A stretch of 64,000 nucleotides of DNA from NCBI GenBank assembly GCA_025526935.1, contig JAHLKD010000067.1, forward strand, positions 247,645 through 311,644, in the 5' to 3' direction. Numbering within the stretch: the first letter of the stretch is position 1; each line of letters starts with the position of its first letter. Source of the DNA: Cladochytrium replicatum. Taxonomy: Eukaryota > Chytridiomycota > Chytridiomycetes > Cladochytriales > Cladochytriaceae. A program made the position numbers and the translations under genes. The notes beneath the pieces are model-generated. The model saw only the letters and a list, made by a program, of their open reading frames with translations. It ran no database searches and had not been told where the DNA came from. Below are positions 53,404-63,823 of the stretch, piece by piece.

Positions 53404-55289
53404 AGAAGTCTGACCAGCCAGAAACAAAGAACGCTACCCGCTTAAAAAGTCACTGTTTTCAGCAAGGAATCAGCCTTATGATGCATTCTGTACGCCCCTT
53501 TAATACTTGTTTCTCAATATTGAGCGTACTTAGTCAGCAAATATATGTTTCTCACACCAGCATTGCAATACTTTGCACTTCAAAATGGCTACCGCTAAAC
53601 CATTAATGAAAGGACTTGCCCAAAGCACGATGCCGTTTTTTTTCACCCACTTGAAACTCGTAGAACTGTTCTCTTCCACGATAGAGAGTGAATTAGGTAA
53701 AATGGTGTCGCGATGTTTTGCTCCAGAATTTTTCTGGATAAACGCTGCTTTCCTTTCAGGAGGCTGGTCCGAAGGATTAATGGATTCGAGTCATATGTAT
53801 TTCTTGAGTCGAGAATGAACACCAAGTTGGAAAACAGCGACGTAAGCGAATGAATCTAATCCAGATCTTCCTTGCTTCAGCAAGTTGACAGGTGTAACAG
53901 GAGTTGGTAAATATGAATTCCCGTTGTGTTTCCGTTGTCGCGTATCAATATCTGTGAATTGCATACCTCCGAGCAACTACGACACCGGCTCCTTATAGGA
54001 TACGGTCATTATGGCTTTTCTGTCAATCAGTCTCATCTTTGTTATCTGATTACTCATGTGTTGAGCATGCGGTTGATCAGATGACAAAGTGCTTCAATGA
54101 AGTTTAATTGACTGCCTGGCATATACCTTTCATCACTGTATGTCTCGATTGGGAACAGTCTAAGTGATGATGCGTATTAGCCAATGAGATATGACACATG
54201 AGTAACATAAGTCAAAATGGTAGGAAGAGGCGTTTCACATATAGTATTATATGTGCGTGTCAATCATTGTGCTTGTAGATCATTCTCCCAAACGTATCCG
54301 TATTAACAATCATTAAGTGACAGCTCTCTAACTAACCCTGACGCCAACCATCCAAATATTGCCAATGTTCCTGGAAGGAATAATGGTTAGGAAGGCAGCT
54401 TGTACTTGTCACTCAATTTTCAGCCAAATATATCACTAACATGGATTGGAGCACACTAAATAAAGCCACATACAATACAACATGACAACCAACTTAAACT
54501 AGGCCCATAGATGACTACAACTAGCTGATGTTTGGAGGCAGACATCTGAGTCACAACTTAAAATGCTCGGGAAGAAGCGTCGGAGACAACTCCATCATGA
54601 TGGCAAAGTGTCAGGTCATTTCCAACCCCGCGAGAAGCTCCAGCTCAACCAGTGCTGCCTGAACAGCTATATCAGTCAATACGCACCAGCAGAAGGGCAG
54701 TCAGATGAATCTAGCTGGCAGTTGGAAGAAATGTACTACCTGGAAAACCGGTTTCTGCAAGCATCTACTTCCCGGCCTTCTTGAAGCCCTTCTCACTCAG
54801 ATCCACAATGCTGAGCCTTGCTTCTTCAGCAATCCAATTGATAGCATGTTTTCCTGAAACAATTACAGGGCACTCTAATCCTTCCAGAGCCTCAAACACC
54901 AGACCAGCCTCAGGTGTTCGAAGAACCTCTTGGGTGCAGCTGCACTGAAGGGACAAAGATTAACTTGGGAGGGGTGTCACAAACGAGCTCAACAGCACCT
55001 GCAAGCTGTCTTTGACAGATGTCGTTTGGGTAATGGAAGAGCTGCCATCAGCCACGCTCACGAGATTGATATAATGGGTCATACAGGCGCCCAGGAGCAT
55101 CTCGCTGACAGTGGCGACATCGAGAAAGTCGAAACTTTTGAAAAGAATGGTGGTTATACTGCGTAGCTTGTTGGTGCATGAGAGCGCAAAGCTTTTTGAT
55201 TTGCGAATGCAGATGCACTGAAGACAGTGTACTTCAAACAAGTCAGGTATGCCCAAAGAAAGGCTCTTTCGGAAAAATAAATTTGTCAA
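53404..55289. other. About 1.9 kb with no gene seen
   Basis: AT-rich DNA with scattered short frames. A minus-strand frame at 54765-54956 (63 aa) has normal composition but no known motif. Confidence 0.4.
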
Positions 55290-56028
55290 TTATTGTATTG
55301 TCGTGATCCAGCCCCAGCCTGTTAAGTGCTTACATTTGCGAGGATGCACACTGGTGTATGGATCCACATTCTCCGATAGTGGCTCATATCGGACTTGCTT
55401 GAAGATCTTTTCGGTTGCCTCTTCGCCAAATATCAACTTTGAAACAGTATATCCGGCATCGATCCCAGCACTGACTCCGCTTGCAGTGACAAATTTTCCA
55501 TCCATCACAAACCTCGCCTCTCAGACCCACTTGATGTTACTGCCGTAAGTTGCCTGCTCGTCGAACATGCCCTTGTTGCTGGTGGCCCGGCGACCCGATA
55601 GAAACCCAGCATTTGCGAGAAGGGACGAGCCAGTGCAGACTGACATGAGGAACTGGCAGCTTGGTTCCTGGGCTCTGAGAAACCTGAGGATAGTTTAACG
55701 GGGAGCCTCTGCAAAGGTGCCAAAACTGCCTGGGATGAGAAGGAGGTCCAACGGCGGGCATCTGGATATTTCAGTGTTCGGAAGGAGCGGCGAGTGGCAG
55801 GAGACTCGATCGGGACTGTGGCAGACTCTGCGATGACATAGAACTGATGTGAAGCAGCATCAGGAGTGGCTGCGGTGACCTTGATCACCTGCAAGAGAAA
55901 TTGAAGAGTATCAGAATTATGTGACATGATGTGCACAGCGGACCTGCAAGGTGTACCATTGAGAAGGGGGCCATGGAGTCCATCAATTCGAACTTGAAGC
56001 CATCGAAGATGAGTGTGCCGGCGTGCAT
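55290..56028 (-). pseudogene. DJ-1/PfpI (ThiJ) family pseudogene
   Basis: The family covers glutamine-amidotransferase-fold hydratases and chaperone-like proteins. On the minus strand the order is MHAGTLIFDGFKFELMDSMA (start), QVIKVTAATPDAASHQFYV, then CPPLDLLLIPGSFGTFAEAP, then SCQFLMSVCTGSSLLANAGF with the nucleophile elbow Cys, and FVTASGVSAGIDAGYTVSKL. Between these lie one frameshift (near the SPATRR region, about 55790), an in-frame TAA near 55697, and an in-frame TGA near 55524. The catalytic Cys context is intact but the gene cannot make a full protein. Probably a recently lost intracellular protease/isonitrile-hydratase-like gene. Confidence 0.72.
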
Positions 56029-56194
56029 TCTGCTTCTAATTCCCCCAAATGTCGGGAGGGAGCATCTCTAAATGTGTATGTGGCAAAATGGATTCACCAC
56101 AGCCACCACAGCCACAATCACCCCGCGTATGCGCGATTTTTGCCTTGTCTTTTTGCTTGAGCCGAAACCGTCCCACAGCACAGCCCCCCACAAG

Positions 56195-58026
56195 ATGCCT
56201 TTAAAAGGCACTGGGGATGATGCGGATCGGCGAACCATGTCGGACAACGGAGGATCAGTTGGTCATGAAAAGGCCCTTCCAGCGGGTGTTGCTCGCGCCA
56301 AAGCAGTTTTCAGTTCGATTACTACGGGCGAACGAGTGCTCCTGTTCGGGGCCGTGTTTCTGATCACTTTTGCCTACGGCCTAGACAGCTTCATTCGCGG
56401 CACGTTCAAGTCTTATGCGACGGCGGACTACTCCACCCATTCTCTGCTGTCTACCATCGGCGTATTCAACGCGATTGTTGCTGTTGTCCTGCAACCGACC
56501 TTGGCCAAAGTATCCGATATTGTTGGCCGAATGCCTCTTCTGGTCTTCTCCGTTGTGTTCTATGTCCTTGGCACCATCATTCAAGCAACTTCGAGCTCAG
56601 TTGAAATTTTTGCACTTGGTGCAGTTCTTTACCAGGCATGTATCAGGTCATCGTTCTGCTCTGCATACAGCTGATCTACCTGAATTTGCAAATTTAAAAG
56701 GTTGGCTTCAGCACTGTTCTCATTCTCATTGACGTCATAGTTGCTGACGTTTCTTCTTCAAGAACCCGAGTACTCTTCATTACTATATCGTACCTTCCGC
56801 TTCTCATTTATGCCTGGATCACTGGCGAGATCACCGAGGCTATTTTAGCCTCATGGGACTGGCGATGGGGCATCGGTGTTTGGGCAATCATCTATCCAGT
56901 CGCTGCCACTCCTTTGATCGCCATGCTGTGGTTCTTTGGTCGCCGAACAAGGAACCTGAAGCCAACCCAAGACGCGGAGCGAAAGAATTTCGCTGAGCAT
57001 CTGAAGGAGTTCGACATTGTGGGAATCATCCTGCTTATTGCGGTCATGGGGCTCATTCTCACTCCTCTTACCATCGCCGGCGGCTCAACTCCTGCTTGGC
57101 AAACCCCTCAAATCATTACACCGATTGTTATTGGGATCTTGTTGGTACCGGCTTTGGTGTTGTGGGAGCTCAGGACGAAGAACCCATTTCTCCCTTTCAC
57201 ATTGTTGAAGAACCGTGGGATATGGTCGGCTCTTGCAATAGCGGTCTTCTTAACTTGCTCGTGGTACCTCCAAGGAGCGTTCCTGTACACTGTCCTGGTT
57301 GTCGCATTTGACTTCAGCGTGGCAGACGCCACTCGGATCTCTCTAATCTACCATGTTACCGGTGCGGTCACATCTTTCTTGCTGTCGTACATTATCTATC
57401 GAGTCAGGCGAATCAAGATCTTTGTGATTATCGGTTCGTTCATCTTCGTTGCTGCCTTTGGAGTGCTGATCTACTTTCGCGGCGGTGCCGATAACCCTTC
57501 TCGCATTGGCGTGATAATGGGAGAGGTTCTTCTCGGCATTGCGGGCGGATTTGTGCCTATACCAACCCAGGCGGCGCTTCAAGTTGCCACTCGACATGAA
57601 AACATGGCAGTGATCACTGGACTTTTCCTTGCTTCGTACCAGGTGCGATTGAACTTATTCACTCATTCGTTTGTAGGTCCCCTGACTCACCAATGTTTTT
57701 GAACCTTTGTAGGTTGGGTCAGCACTCGGCAATACGATATCTGGTGCGGTGTGGACCCAGACTCTGTATTCATCGCTGGAGTCCACCCTGGGCAATGCTA
57801 CTCTCGCGGAGAGCGTGTACGGCGATCCTTTTAGTGCCATCGACATGTATCCTTTCGGCACACCAGAGAGAACCGCTATCGTTGAACGTACCGCCACGTA
57901 CAATTTTTGTTGACTGTCACCGGACTTGCTTTGGTGCTGCCCATCATGTGTTTCTCTCTCTTCCTCAAGAATTCAGAGCTTTCCGAGAAACAAAATGAGG
58001 CGGAGGATGATTTTCCCAAGGCTTAA
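56195..58026 (+). CDS. MFS transporter, siderophore-iron transporter (ARN/SIT) type
   Basis: SIT-family permeases import ferric siderophores, usually by proton symport. Exons 56195-56635, 56701-57642 and 57713 onward encode about 590 aa with some 14 hydrophobic segments. The start of the membrane domain, [20 protein letters not shown] with [16 protein letters not shown] and [13 protein letters not shown], is characteristic of SIT/ARN proteins. The first intron has a GC donor (CAG|GCATGT). The last about 38 residues ([20 protein letters not shown] plus a charged tail) are one frame off, at a run of five T at 57903-57907. An assembly error, or a real truncation to [10 protein letters not shown], are the alternatives. 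Located near the chromosome end, as nutrient-uptake genes often are. Confidence 0.82.
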
Positions 58027-58700
58027 AATTCTGGTGATAGCTAGCACGGCCGCTCAGCACTTCCACTGTCAAGCTTCCAATCAATCTCTTGTTCCCGTCT
58101 TCCTGTCAGTGAAGTTGCACAACGTCTATCCCTCATTTTTATCTTTGGCTTTATCCTGTTATGCCTCCTATTCACATTGTAATTAGAATGCGAACTCCCT
58201 TAGGAAGTGACGATTTGGGTCGCTGCCATCAGTAAAATTGCGATCCATTCTGCTGAAATCAACTTCTTTCCAGCGGACGGAACATGGAAGTCAGTCCCTG
58301 GTTTGAAATGAATCCTTGGATGTGCTGCTATTGCCCGTGTCCCGTGCACTGGACGCAGTACCTATCCGGGTATCAAACCGCGCGGAAGCATAAACCTCGG
58401 GGGCTACATAAAAATCCGACCGTTGAAGAGTGGCGGAAGTGGCATCTCGTTAACTCAAGTGATGGTCAAAAACATGTGCTATGAAAGATGGCGAAATCTG
58501 CTCTTGAGCGGTCGTTGTGCTGATTTCCCTCAGACGCTTCGTTTTATTTCAACTATCGTTTCTCCCAAGTACATTCAACATCAGCATCTGAAAACGTTCT
58601 GTCATACTTGTAGTGATTGTATGGTTGCTCCTTTGTCATACTCTTGCTCCCGTGTTGCTGCTGCCCCCTGTGCCTCTGTGCTCCATGACCACTGTTCCTG
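58027..58700. other. Intergenic
   Basis: No gene supported. The frame at 58284-58484 is Cys/Trp-rich but lacks any recognisable pattern. Confidence 0.4.
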
Positions 58701-60057
58701 TCATCCTGAAAATTGAATCCCGCAAAAAGGCATGGCATTGATGCCTCTTGATACGCCCACGTCCACCATCCCAGCACCCCGCCAATTAACCCCTCCCGGA
58801 ATCTTCCTCCGTTTCCCGTTCTGTGTCACCCAACGCCCCTCCCTTGACCCGGATGATGAAGCACCACGATAGCTTCCCTGTGCACCGCTGGTTGTGCGCT
58901 TCGAACTACCACTGCCGCTTTTTTTAGCAAATTGGTTCTTGTATAGGGCGAGGTGATCCGTATTAAGCGCGGCAGCTGCGCTGGTGTCATTCAGGTTGAC
59001 GAAGCTCCGCAACGGCGAAAATGGACGCTCACATCCGGCATCTTCCTCGTCTCCATCCTGGTATTCAGCATCACCGCCCCCGTCGAAGTCATAGTCATAG
59101 TTATTCTCATCGTACCGCGGATACCTTCGTCGTGTTCTATTTCAATTTCGTTGTCGCACTCAAGCATTGCGTCCAGCTGCGCATCCCATCGTTCGCCTTC
59201 CCCATCATTGTTGTCGTCAAGATCAATCACGTCCGCAGTCATCCTCTGCATGGTTGGCAAATCTTAAATATCTTCATCGGTCAAGACTTCGCGTGCCTTT
59301 CTCTCCATCGCAGCTGGAGCAGACTTGCTCCCAACGACTTCTTTTGGCTTTGAGCGAACGTGAGGTGTTCGGGTGTGCACAATTGAAGCCTGAATGACAT
59401 GTCATCATCGGAGAACGTCTGAACATCGTCTGCTGTCGCTGGCACAGCCAAAATGCGCGAATAACGTTTGGCAGAATACGGCAACACATCGGACTCATTT
59501 TTTATTGTTTCCTCCAGCACCGATGCTGCTCGCTTCTGTGTGACTTCTGTTGACGGGATAAGCGAAATGGACGGTGTCACACCGGGTACTTCGCTTTGGA
59601 ATACCTGTTCGTCATCTAATCCATCTTATCAACACTTAATTCATTGAACACCAACGACGCACAGATTAATACACGTACCAATTTCGGGAGACGATGGTGG
59701 GAACAAGTGACTGTGCTTACAATTTTCGTCATTGCCTCTGACTTGGTTTTCTCTGTGGAATTGATCTGTCAAAGAAACGACGTTTCCCTCAGTGGTCGCT
59801 ACCGGTTCGCCACCCTCCAAAGGCCATGGTTCAGGTGACGACATGAACAACTTTTCTCGTGTCATCGTAAGCTCTTTGGTGTGTTTGACTTCGTCGGGTG
59901 ACAGCACGAGCTGAAAAGCGCGTGCGCTGCTTATCAGGATACGACTTAGGACGGTCGCGCTACTCCCTCCAATGGATCTTTGTGCTCGGTTTGACTTAGT
60001 CGGTGTTCCGTAGGCAGAATCATCGTCCCACTTGGTAGTTTCCTCCTTGCGACTCAT
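58701..60057 (-). CDS. Hypothetical, probably intrinsically disordered nuclear-type protein
   Basis: Minus strand. Pieces from ATG 60057 onward are MSRKEETTKWDDDSAYGTPT, a helical part with FQLVLSPDEVKHTKEL, then a second part with VTQKRAASVLEETIKN and RLQLCTPEHL. Next comes an acidic part (IDLDDNNDGEGERWDAQLDA), a Tyr/Asp-rich part, and a Ser/Gly-rich basic part ending at 58701 (KRTTSGAQGS, TQNGKRRKIPGG). Introns are expected near 59740-59600 and 59275-59260. One frame change, near 59110 between the acidic and Tyr/Asp-rich parts, is not explained by a normal intron. Composition suggests a regulatory or DNA/chromatin-associated protein. No family recognised. This is the last gene-like locus before subtelomeric mobile DNA. 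Confidence 0.45.
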
Positions 60058-60077
60058 TTCGAGTCCAGAACTTAAAC

Positions 60078-61699
60078 GTGGTTAACCAGCTTACACCGCT
60101 GTGGAACAACAAGGTCATTCTGGAGCGTATAGACAGAGACAACAACAAGCTTGCCTCATTTACCCCAATCCCAGGAGTCTGTGTACAGGATGGTTTTCAG
60201 TGCCGACGCTGTGGCTATGTGTGTGGCACCTTATCTACCTTTCAAAAGCATTGTTGCAAGTCCAATCCGGCAGCAAGAAGTACCTCTCCAAAGCAGGTCA
60301 AAGTCCAGAGTATTGTCATGCTGTACTATGGACTTCACGGTTACTGGGTCGTGCAAATAGCTCCTCTGGCACCCTATTCCCCTGATCCATCCTTGCAGCT
60401 CACTGAAATGCAGAAGGCAAGCCTGCAGATACTGCTTGCTGACGCATTCACCTCTGTCCCTGCCTTGAACCTATCTGAAGAGCTTCCTCCCCAGATTCTT
60501 GGTTGCACTTTCACCATGTGGATCCTAGGCACAGGAGCGGCCAAAAGATCAACGAGCGCATCACGTGGAAAGATGTTGTCGGGGAACAAAACCAGGACAT
60601 TGGCCTGGGGTTCAACCGCAAGGAGCTGGGGAAGACTATGGTTGCCTACCACAAGGCACTGCAATCATGGATCATGCGAATGCCCTTCATGGTCAGGCAG
60701 GAAATCATGAAGCCCAGGTTTGATCAGGAGCTGGTACCAAGTCAACGAGAAGCAGAATTTCCGACAGCTTCGGGACGCAACACTGTCACGCTATGCACAG
60801 ACATGGACCTGTGTTCTGTGGCTGACAATCTTGTGTGGAAGCGCATTATAGAGACACCCTTTGTGCAGATCAGCAGCTCATTGGGAGCATCTTTGGAGCA
60901 GTTTGCAAGAATGTTGAAGCAGAAGGTTGGAAACTCTGGACCTGAAGAACCAACAGGAATACCACTGTTTGATCCAGTAGGGGATCAGGGGCTAGACGTG
61001 GCACAGCTGCTGTCTGGTGACACCAATCATGAGGACGAGGTGGACTCTGAAGAAAGCTCCAGTGAGTCAGGCGACGAGGATCAGGAAAGTTCGGTGGGGC
61101 CAACACATCTTCTCCCTGTTGGATCTGCGGCAGAGACAGAAGAAGAACTTTTTGCAGCTCTGCTTGCTGTTACAGAGTCTCTCTTCCAAGCAGAAACTGT
61201 CATATCAACCATCCCCGAAAAGGTGTTCAACAATCCCCTTTTCACCTGGTGGGTGATTGATTCGAGAGATGTGCTGGGGGCCTGGAGACCTGCCAACAGC
61301 GTGTCCAGAACCGGAGCTGCATTACTCAGATGGGTGTATGTCACAGGTCTGCACCAGTTTTGGCAGGATTGCAAAGTAACTGGAAGTGTGGAGTCAGAAC
61401 GTTTAATGCAGATTGGACACTTTACCTCTCGCTTCAATAGGCACACAATGTCAGGGAGGATCGGGGTAACGTTAGCATGGATCAAAAAGGTTGCCAGCCA
61501 GACAATTGCCACCAATCGCATGCAGTTTGACTCCCAGGCATGTGCGTACCTGCTGGCGAAGGATACATACTTCAATATGACCACCATAGGGCATGCTTAC
61601 AGTACCTTAATCAGGGACCTCAGTCTACTCATGAAGAAGATTGCTTATCCTCTCCAGCCAGATCAAGAGACATGGTTAACTCTATCGTGGCTCTGTTAA
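60078..61699 (+). pseudogene. Truncated OrsD-domain (subtelomeric RecQ-helicase-associated) gene
   Basis: The N-terminal segment has FTPIPGVCVQDGFQCRRCGY followed by VCGTLSTFQKHC, which resembles the zinc-finger start of the fungal OrsD (formerly DUF3505) domain. That domain is found alone or in front of RecQ-type helicases linked to fungal telomeres. The second segment (60503-61699) has helical sequence with an acidic linker (EDEVDSEESSSESGDEDQES) and TGLHQFWQD, SRFNRHTMS. The helicase motifs are absent because the gene ends at 61699. The frame also breaks near 60490, and there is no ATG at the 5' end. The final TGT TAA belongs to an inserted LTR. The family assignment is from memory of the motif and should be checked by a profile search. 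Confidence 0.55.
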
Positions 61700-62162
61700 A
61701 AGCCAAGGGCTTCTCCTGGCAGCAGTAGGGCGTGTTTAGCTGTACTTTAGCTAGCACAACAGCTCCAGGTTCCGTCTCTTGGCCCAGTTGAATATGGGGT
61801 GATGATAAAGCAAATTCCCTTGTTGCACACAAGCACTCTGTGGCTAATACAAATCAAGGCTGGGATTGCTAACCAGGAAGACTGTGGTGTGTGAGTGTTT
61901 GGTTTGTTCCACTGTCTCCTTATTTATACCTGTGGTGTGTGAGTGTTTGGTTTGTTCCACTGTCTCAAGGAACCAGCCACCCTCACACCGCAATAAATAT
62001 TCCCACACAGAAGAATATTCAACAATAACAATAAAGAAAATAAACAGCATGACTGCCCAAAACATAAATCGAGCAATAGCATAAAAACTTCTCAAGCCCA
62101 AGAGAAAAAGCCTATTGCACAAAACAATGGGTAAGCCCTCCAAGGGTACACAGAATTTAACA
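61694..62162 (-). repeat. 3' LTR of the Ty3/Gypsy element
   Basis: 469 bases that begin TGTTA and end TAACA on the plus strand, a perfect 5-base terminal inverted repeat of the TG...CA type. The purine-rich tract lies directly next to the inner end, as expected for second-strand priming. It contains a 48-base-period internal duplication (37-base copies starting at 61882 and 61930). Confidence 0.75.
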
Positions 62163-62218
62163 GGTGCCCCCTTGAAGATGAGCTTTTGGGTCACCAAAGC
62201 TCATGTCATCAGATAAAC

Positions 62219-63823
62219 TCAAAAAAGAATGAAAACACCTGCACGCTCCTTGTACTCTGCAACAGTGTCAGCTGAATGTTCTTCCAGTTCGTCAGCAGGT
62301 TCCCAGGAGTCATCAGAGGGCGGATAGCCTAACCAACGCACACAAAACTGGAGTTTCCCGCGATGTTTCCGGTGAGCCACTATTCGTTCGACTTCATACC
62401 ATTCACCATCTTCTTCGAGCTCCGGTTCTGGCCTATCTCGACCTTGCTGCCGGGGAGCAGGAGGTTCATGCTTCTTCAACATTGAAACATGAAACCAAGG
62501 ATTGACACGAGAAAACTTTTTGGGGAGTGCAAGACGGTAGGTGTCATACTTGCCCACTTCCTCAACGACAAATAGACCAACCCAAGATTCCGATAGTTTC
62601 CGTTGATAGAACTTCATATGCTTGGTGGTGAGCATAACAACTTTGAATATTGGAATTGGCCTCTTAGTGTCCTGAGCTCTTTTATAATACTCCTGATATT
62701 CTGAATAAAGTGTAGTGCACTGGATTTGCAATTCCCTCAATCGATCGACTAGTCTTTCTGCATCAGCTGACCGTAGGGCACGATGTTCTGACGAATCGAT
62801 AAGGGCTCCTGGACCAGTGGGATTATATCCCAAATCCTGTTCAAAACTGGTAACTCCCAAAGGTTCATTACTGGCTCGAACTTGTGAATTGATTGCGAAC
62901 TCAACCATCGGAAGGTAACGCTCCCATGCTAACCCACAGTCATCCCCATCGTACACTGCATCAGCTAATTTGGATAGAACTGCAACTGCCAATTTCACTG
63001 TGCTCTCTGCATATGGATTAGCCTGTGGATGATGAGCTGTACTAGAATGCTGCTCGATTCCCAATTGCTTCAGGACTGTCTGCGTCATCCCACTAACAAA
63101 GGCAGATCCTCTATCTGATGTGAATCTCTCTGGTAAACCATGGAGTGGATAATATCTCTCGTATATCAAATTGCCAACTTCTTCGGATGTTGGGTTGATG
63201 TTACACTTGTAGAGATGACATCGTGAAGAGAAGCAGCAGACTACAACAAGAATGCCAATCAATGGATGACAACCACAGAATGGACCTGCATTGTCTAAAG
63301 ATGAATGAGCCCAACGACCAGTTATGGCTGCAATATTCCGGAGGAAAGTTGAAAGAGGGGGTGCTCGGGCATGATCTTGACACACCTGGCAACCTTTGAC
63401 CCATCTCCTGATCTTATGCAGCATCTTTGGAAACCAGAAGACTGTAGCTAATGCAGCAAACATTTTTTCAGCAGAAAAATGACCACCTCTTTCATGTCTA
63501 TCCTGGAGGATAGTTGCTTCGGCAACCTCAGTTGGTACAAATACCTTCCAACCTCCAGCATTATGATACAGAATATTATCTATAAATTCCCAAGAGGTGG
63601 CAAAGACTCGCTCTTGCTCACTGCACTGCTTCAAATCTCCATTGTTTTTTTCTATAATTGCTAGATAACGCTGTGCTGGTTCATATTGAGTTTTTTGCAG
63701 TTCATTCTGTAACAATTCTATCAGGGTATGGGGTCCTACAGTTCCCACACTCGTCTGATAAGTCTCCCGCTTGGAGTTTTGACTGCAATGCAGCATCCAA
63801 CTAGATACAGCAATGGAACCATC
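62219..63823 (-). CDS. Ty3/Gypsy pol fragment: integrase plus chromodomain
   Basis: About 535 codons, open without a stop from the telomere junction. Order: an H2C2 zinc-binding module (HERGGH ... CQVC at about residues 100-145); the integrase core with the D, D and E of the catalytic triad in SLDNAGPF, TSDRGSAF and NPYAESTVK; an SH3-like end (FKVVMLTTKHMKFY, SRVNPWFHVSML); and a C-terminal chromodomain (WYEVERIVAHRK, LQFCVRWLGYPPSDDSWEP). The chromodomain can steer insertion to heterochromatin. All three catalytic residues are present, but without the upstream enzymes and 5' LTR this copy cannot move by itself. The beginning is lost, so no true start codon. Confidence 0.9.
   Translation of the reverse strand, partial: DGSIAVSSWMLHCSQNSKRETYQTSVGTVGPHTLIELLQNELQKTQYEPAQRYLAIIEKNNGDLKQCSEQERVFATSWEFIDNILYHNAGGWKVFVPTEVAEATILQDRHERGGHFSAEKMFAALATVFWFPKMLHKIRRWVKGCQVCQDHARAPPLSTFLRNIAAITGRWAHSSLDNAGPFCGCHPLIGILVVVCCFSSRCHLYKCNINPTSEEVGNLIYERYYPLHGLPERFTSDRGSAFVSGMTQTVLKQLGIEQHSSTAHHPQANPYAESTVKLAVAVLSKLADAVYDGDDCGLAWERYLPMVEFAINSQVRASNEPLGVTSFEQDLGYNPTGPGALIDSSEHRALRSADAERLVDRLRELQIQCTTLYSEYQEYYKRAQDTKRPIPIFKVVMLTTKHMKFYQRKLSESWVGLFVVEEVGKYDTYRLALPKKFSRVNPWFHVSMLKKHEPPAPRQQGRDRPEPELEEDGEWYEVERIVAHRKHRGKLQFCVRWLGYPPSDDSWEPADELEEHSADTVAEYKERAGVFILF

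Larger units (their letters stand above)
61694..63823 (-). mobile_element. Ty3/Gypsy chromodomain retrotransposon, 5'-truncated by the telomere
   Basis: Minus-strand element. From right to left: an open pol frame starting inside the integrase region, a stop at 62219, a purine-rich tract (CTTCAAGGGGG, near 62167-62177), and a 3' LTR at 61694-62162 bounded by TGTTA and TAACA. Gag, protease, reverse transcriptase and the 5' LTR are missing because the telomere array begins at 63824. Confidence 0.85.

Noticed and set aside
60870-61106. Minus-strand frame antisense to the OrsD-type gene
   Set aside because: Shadow frame. The plus strand carries the domain-like sequence.
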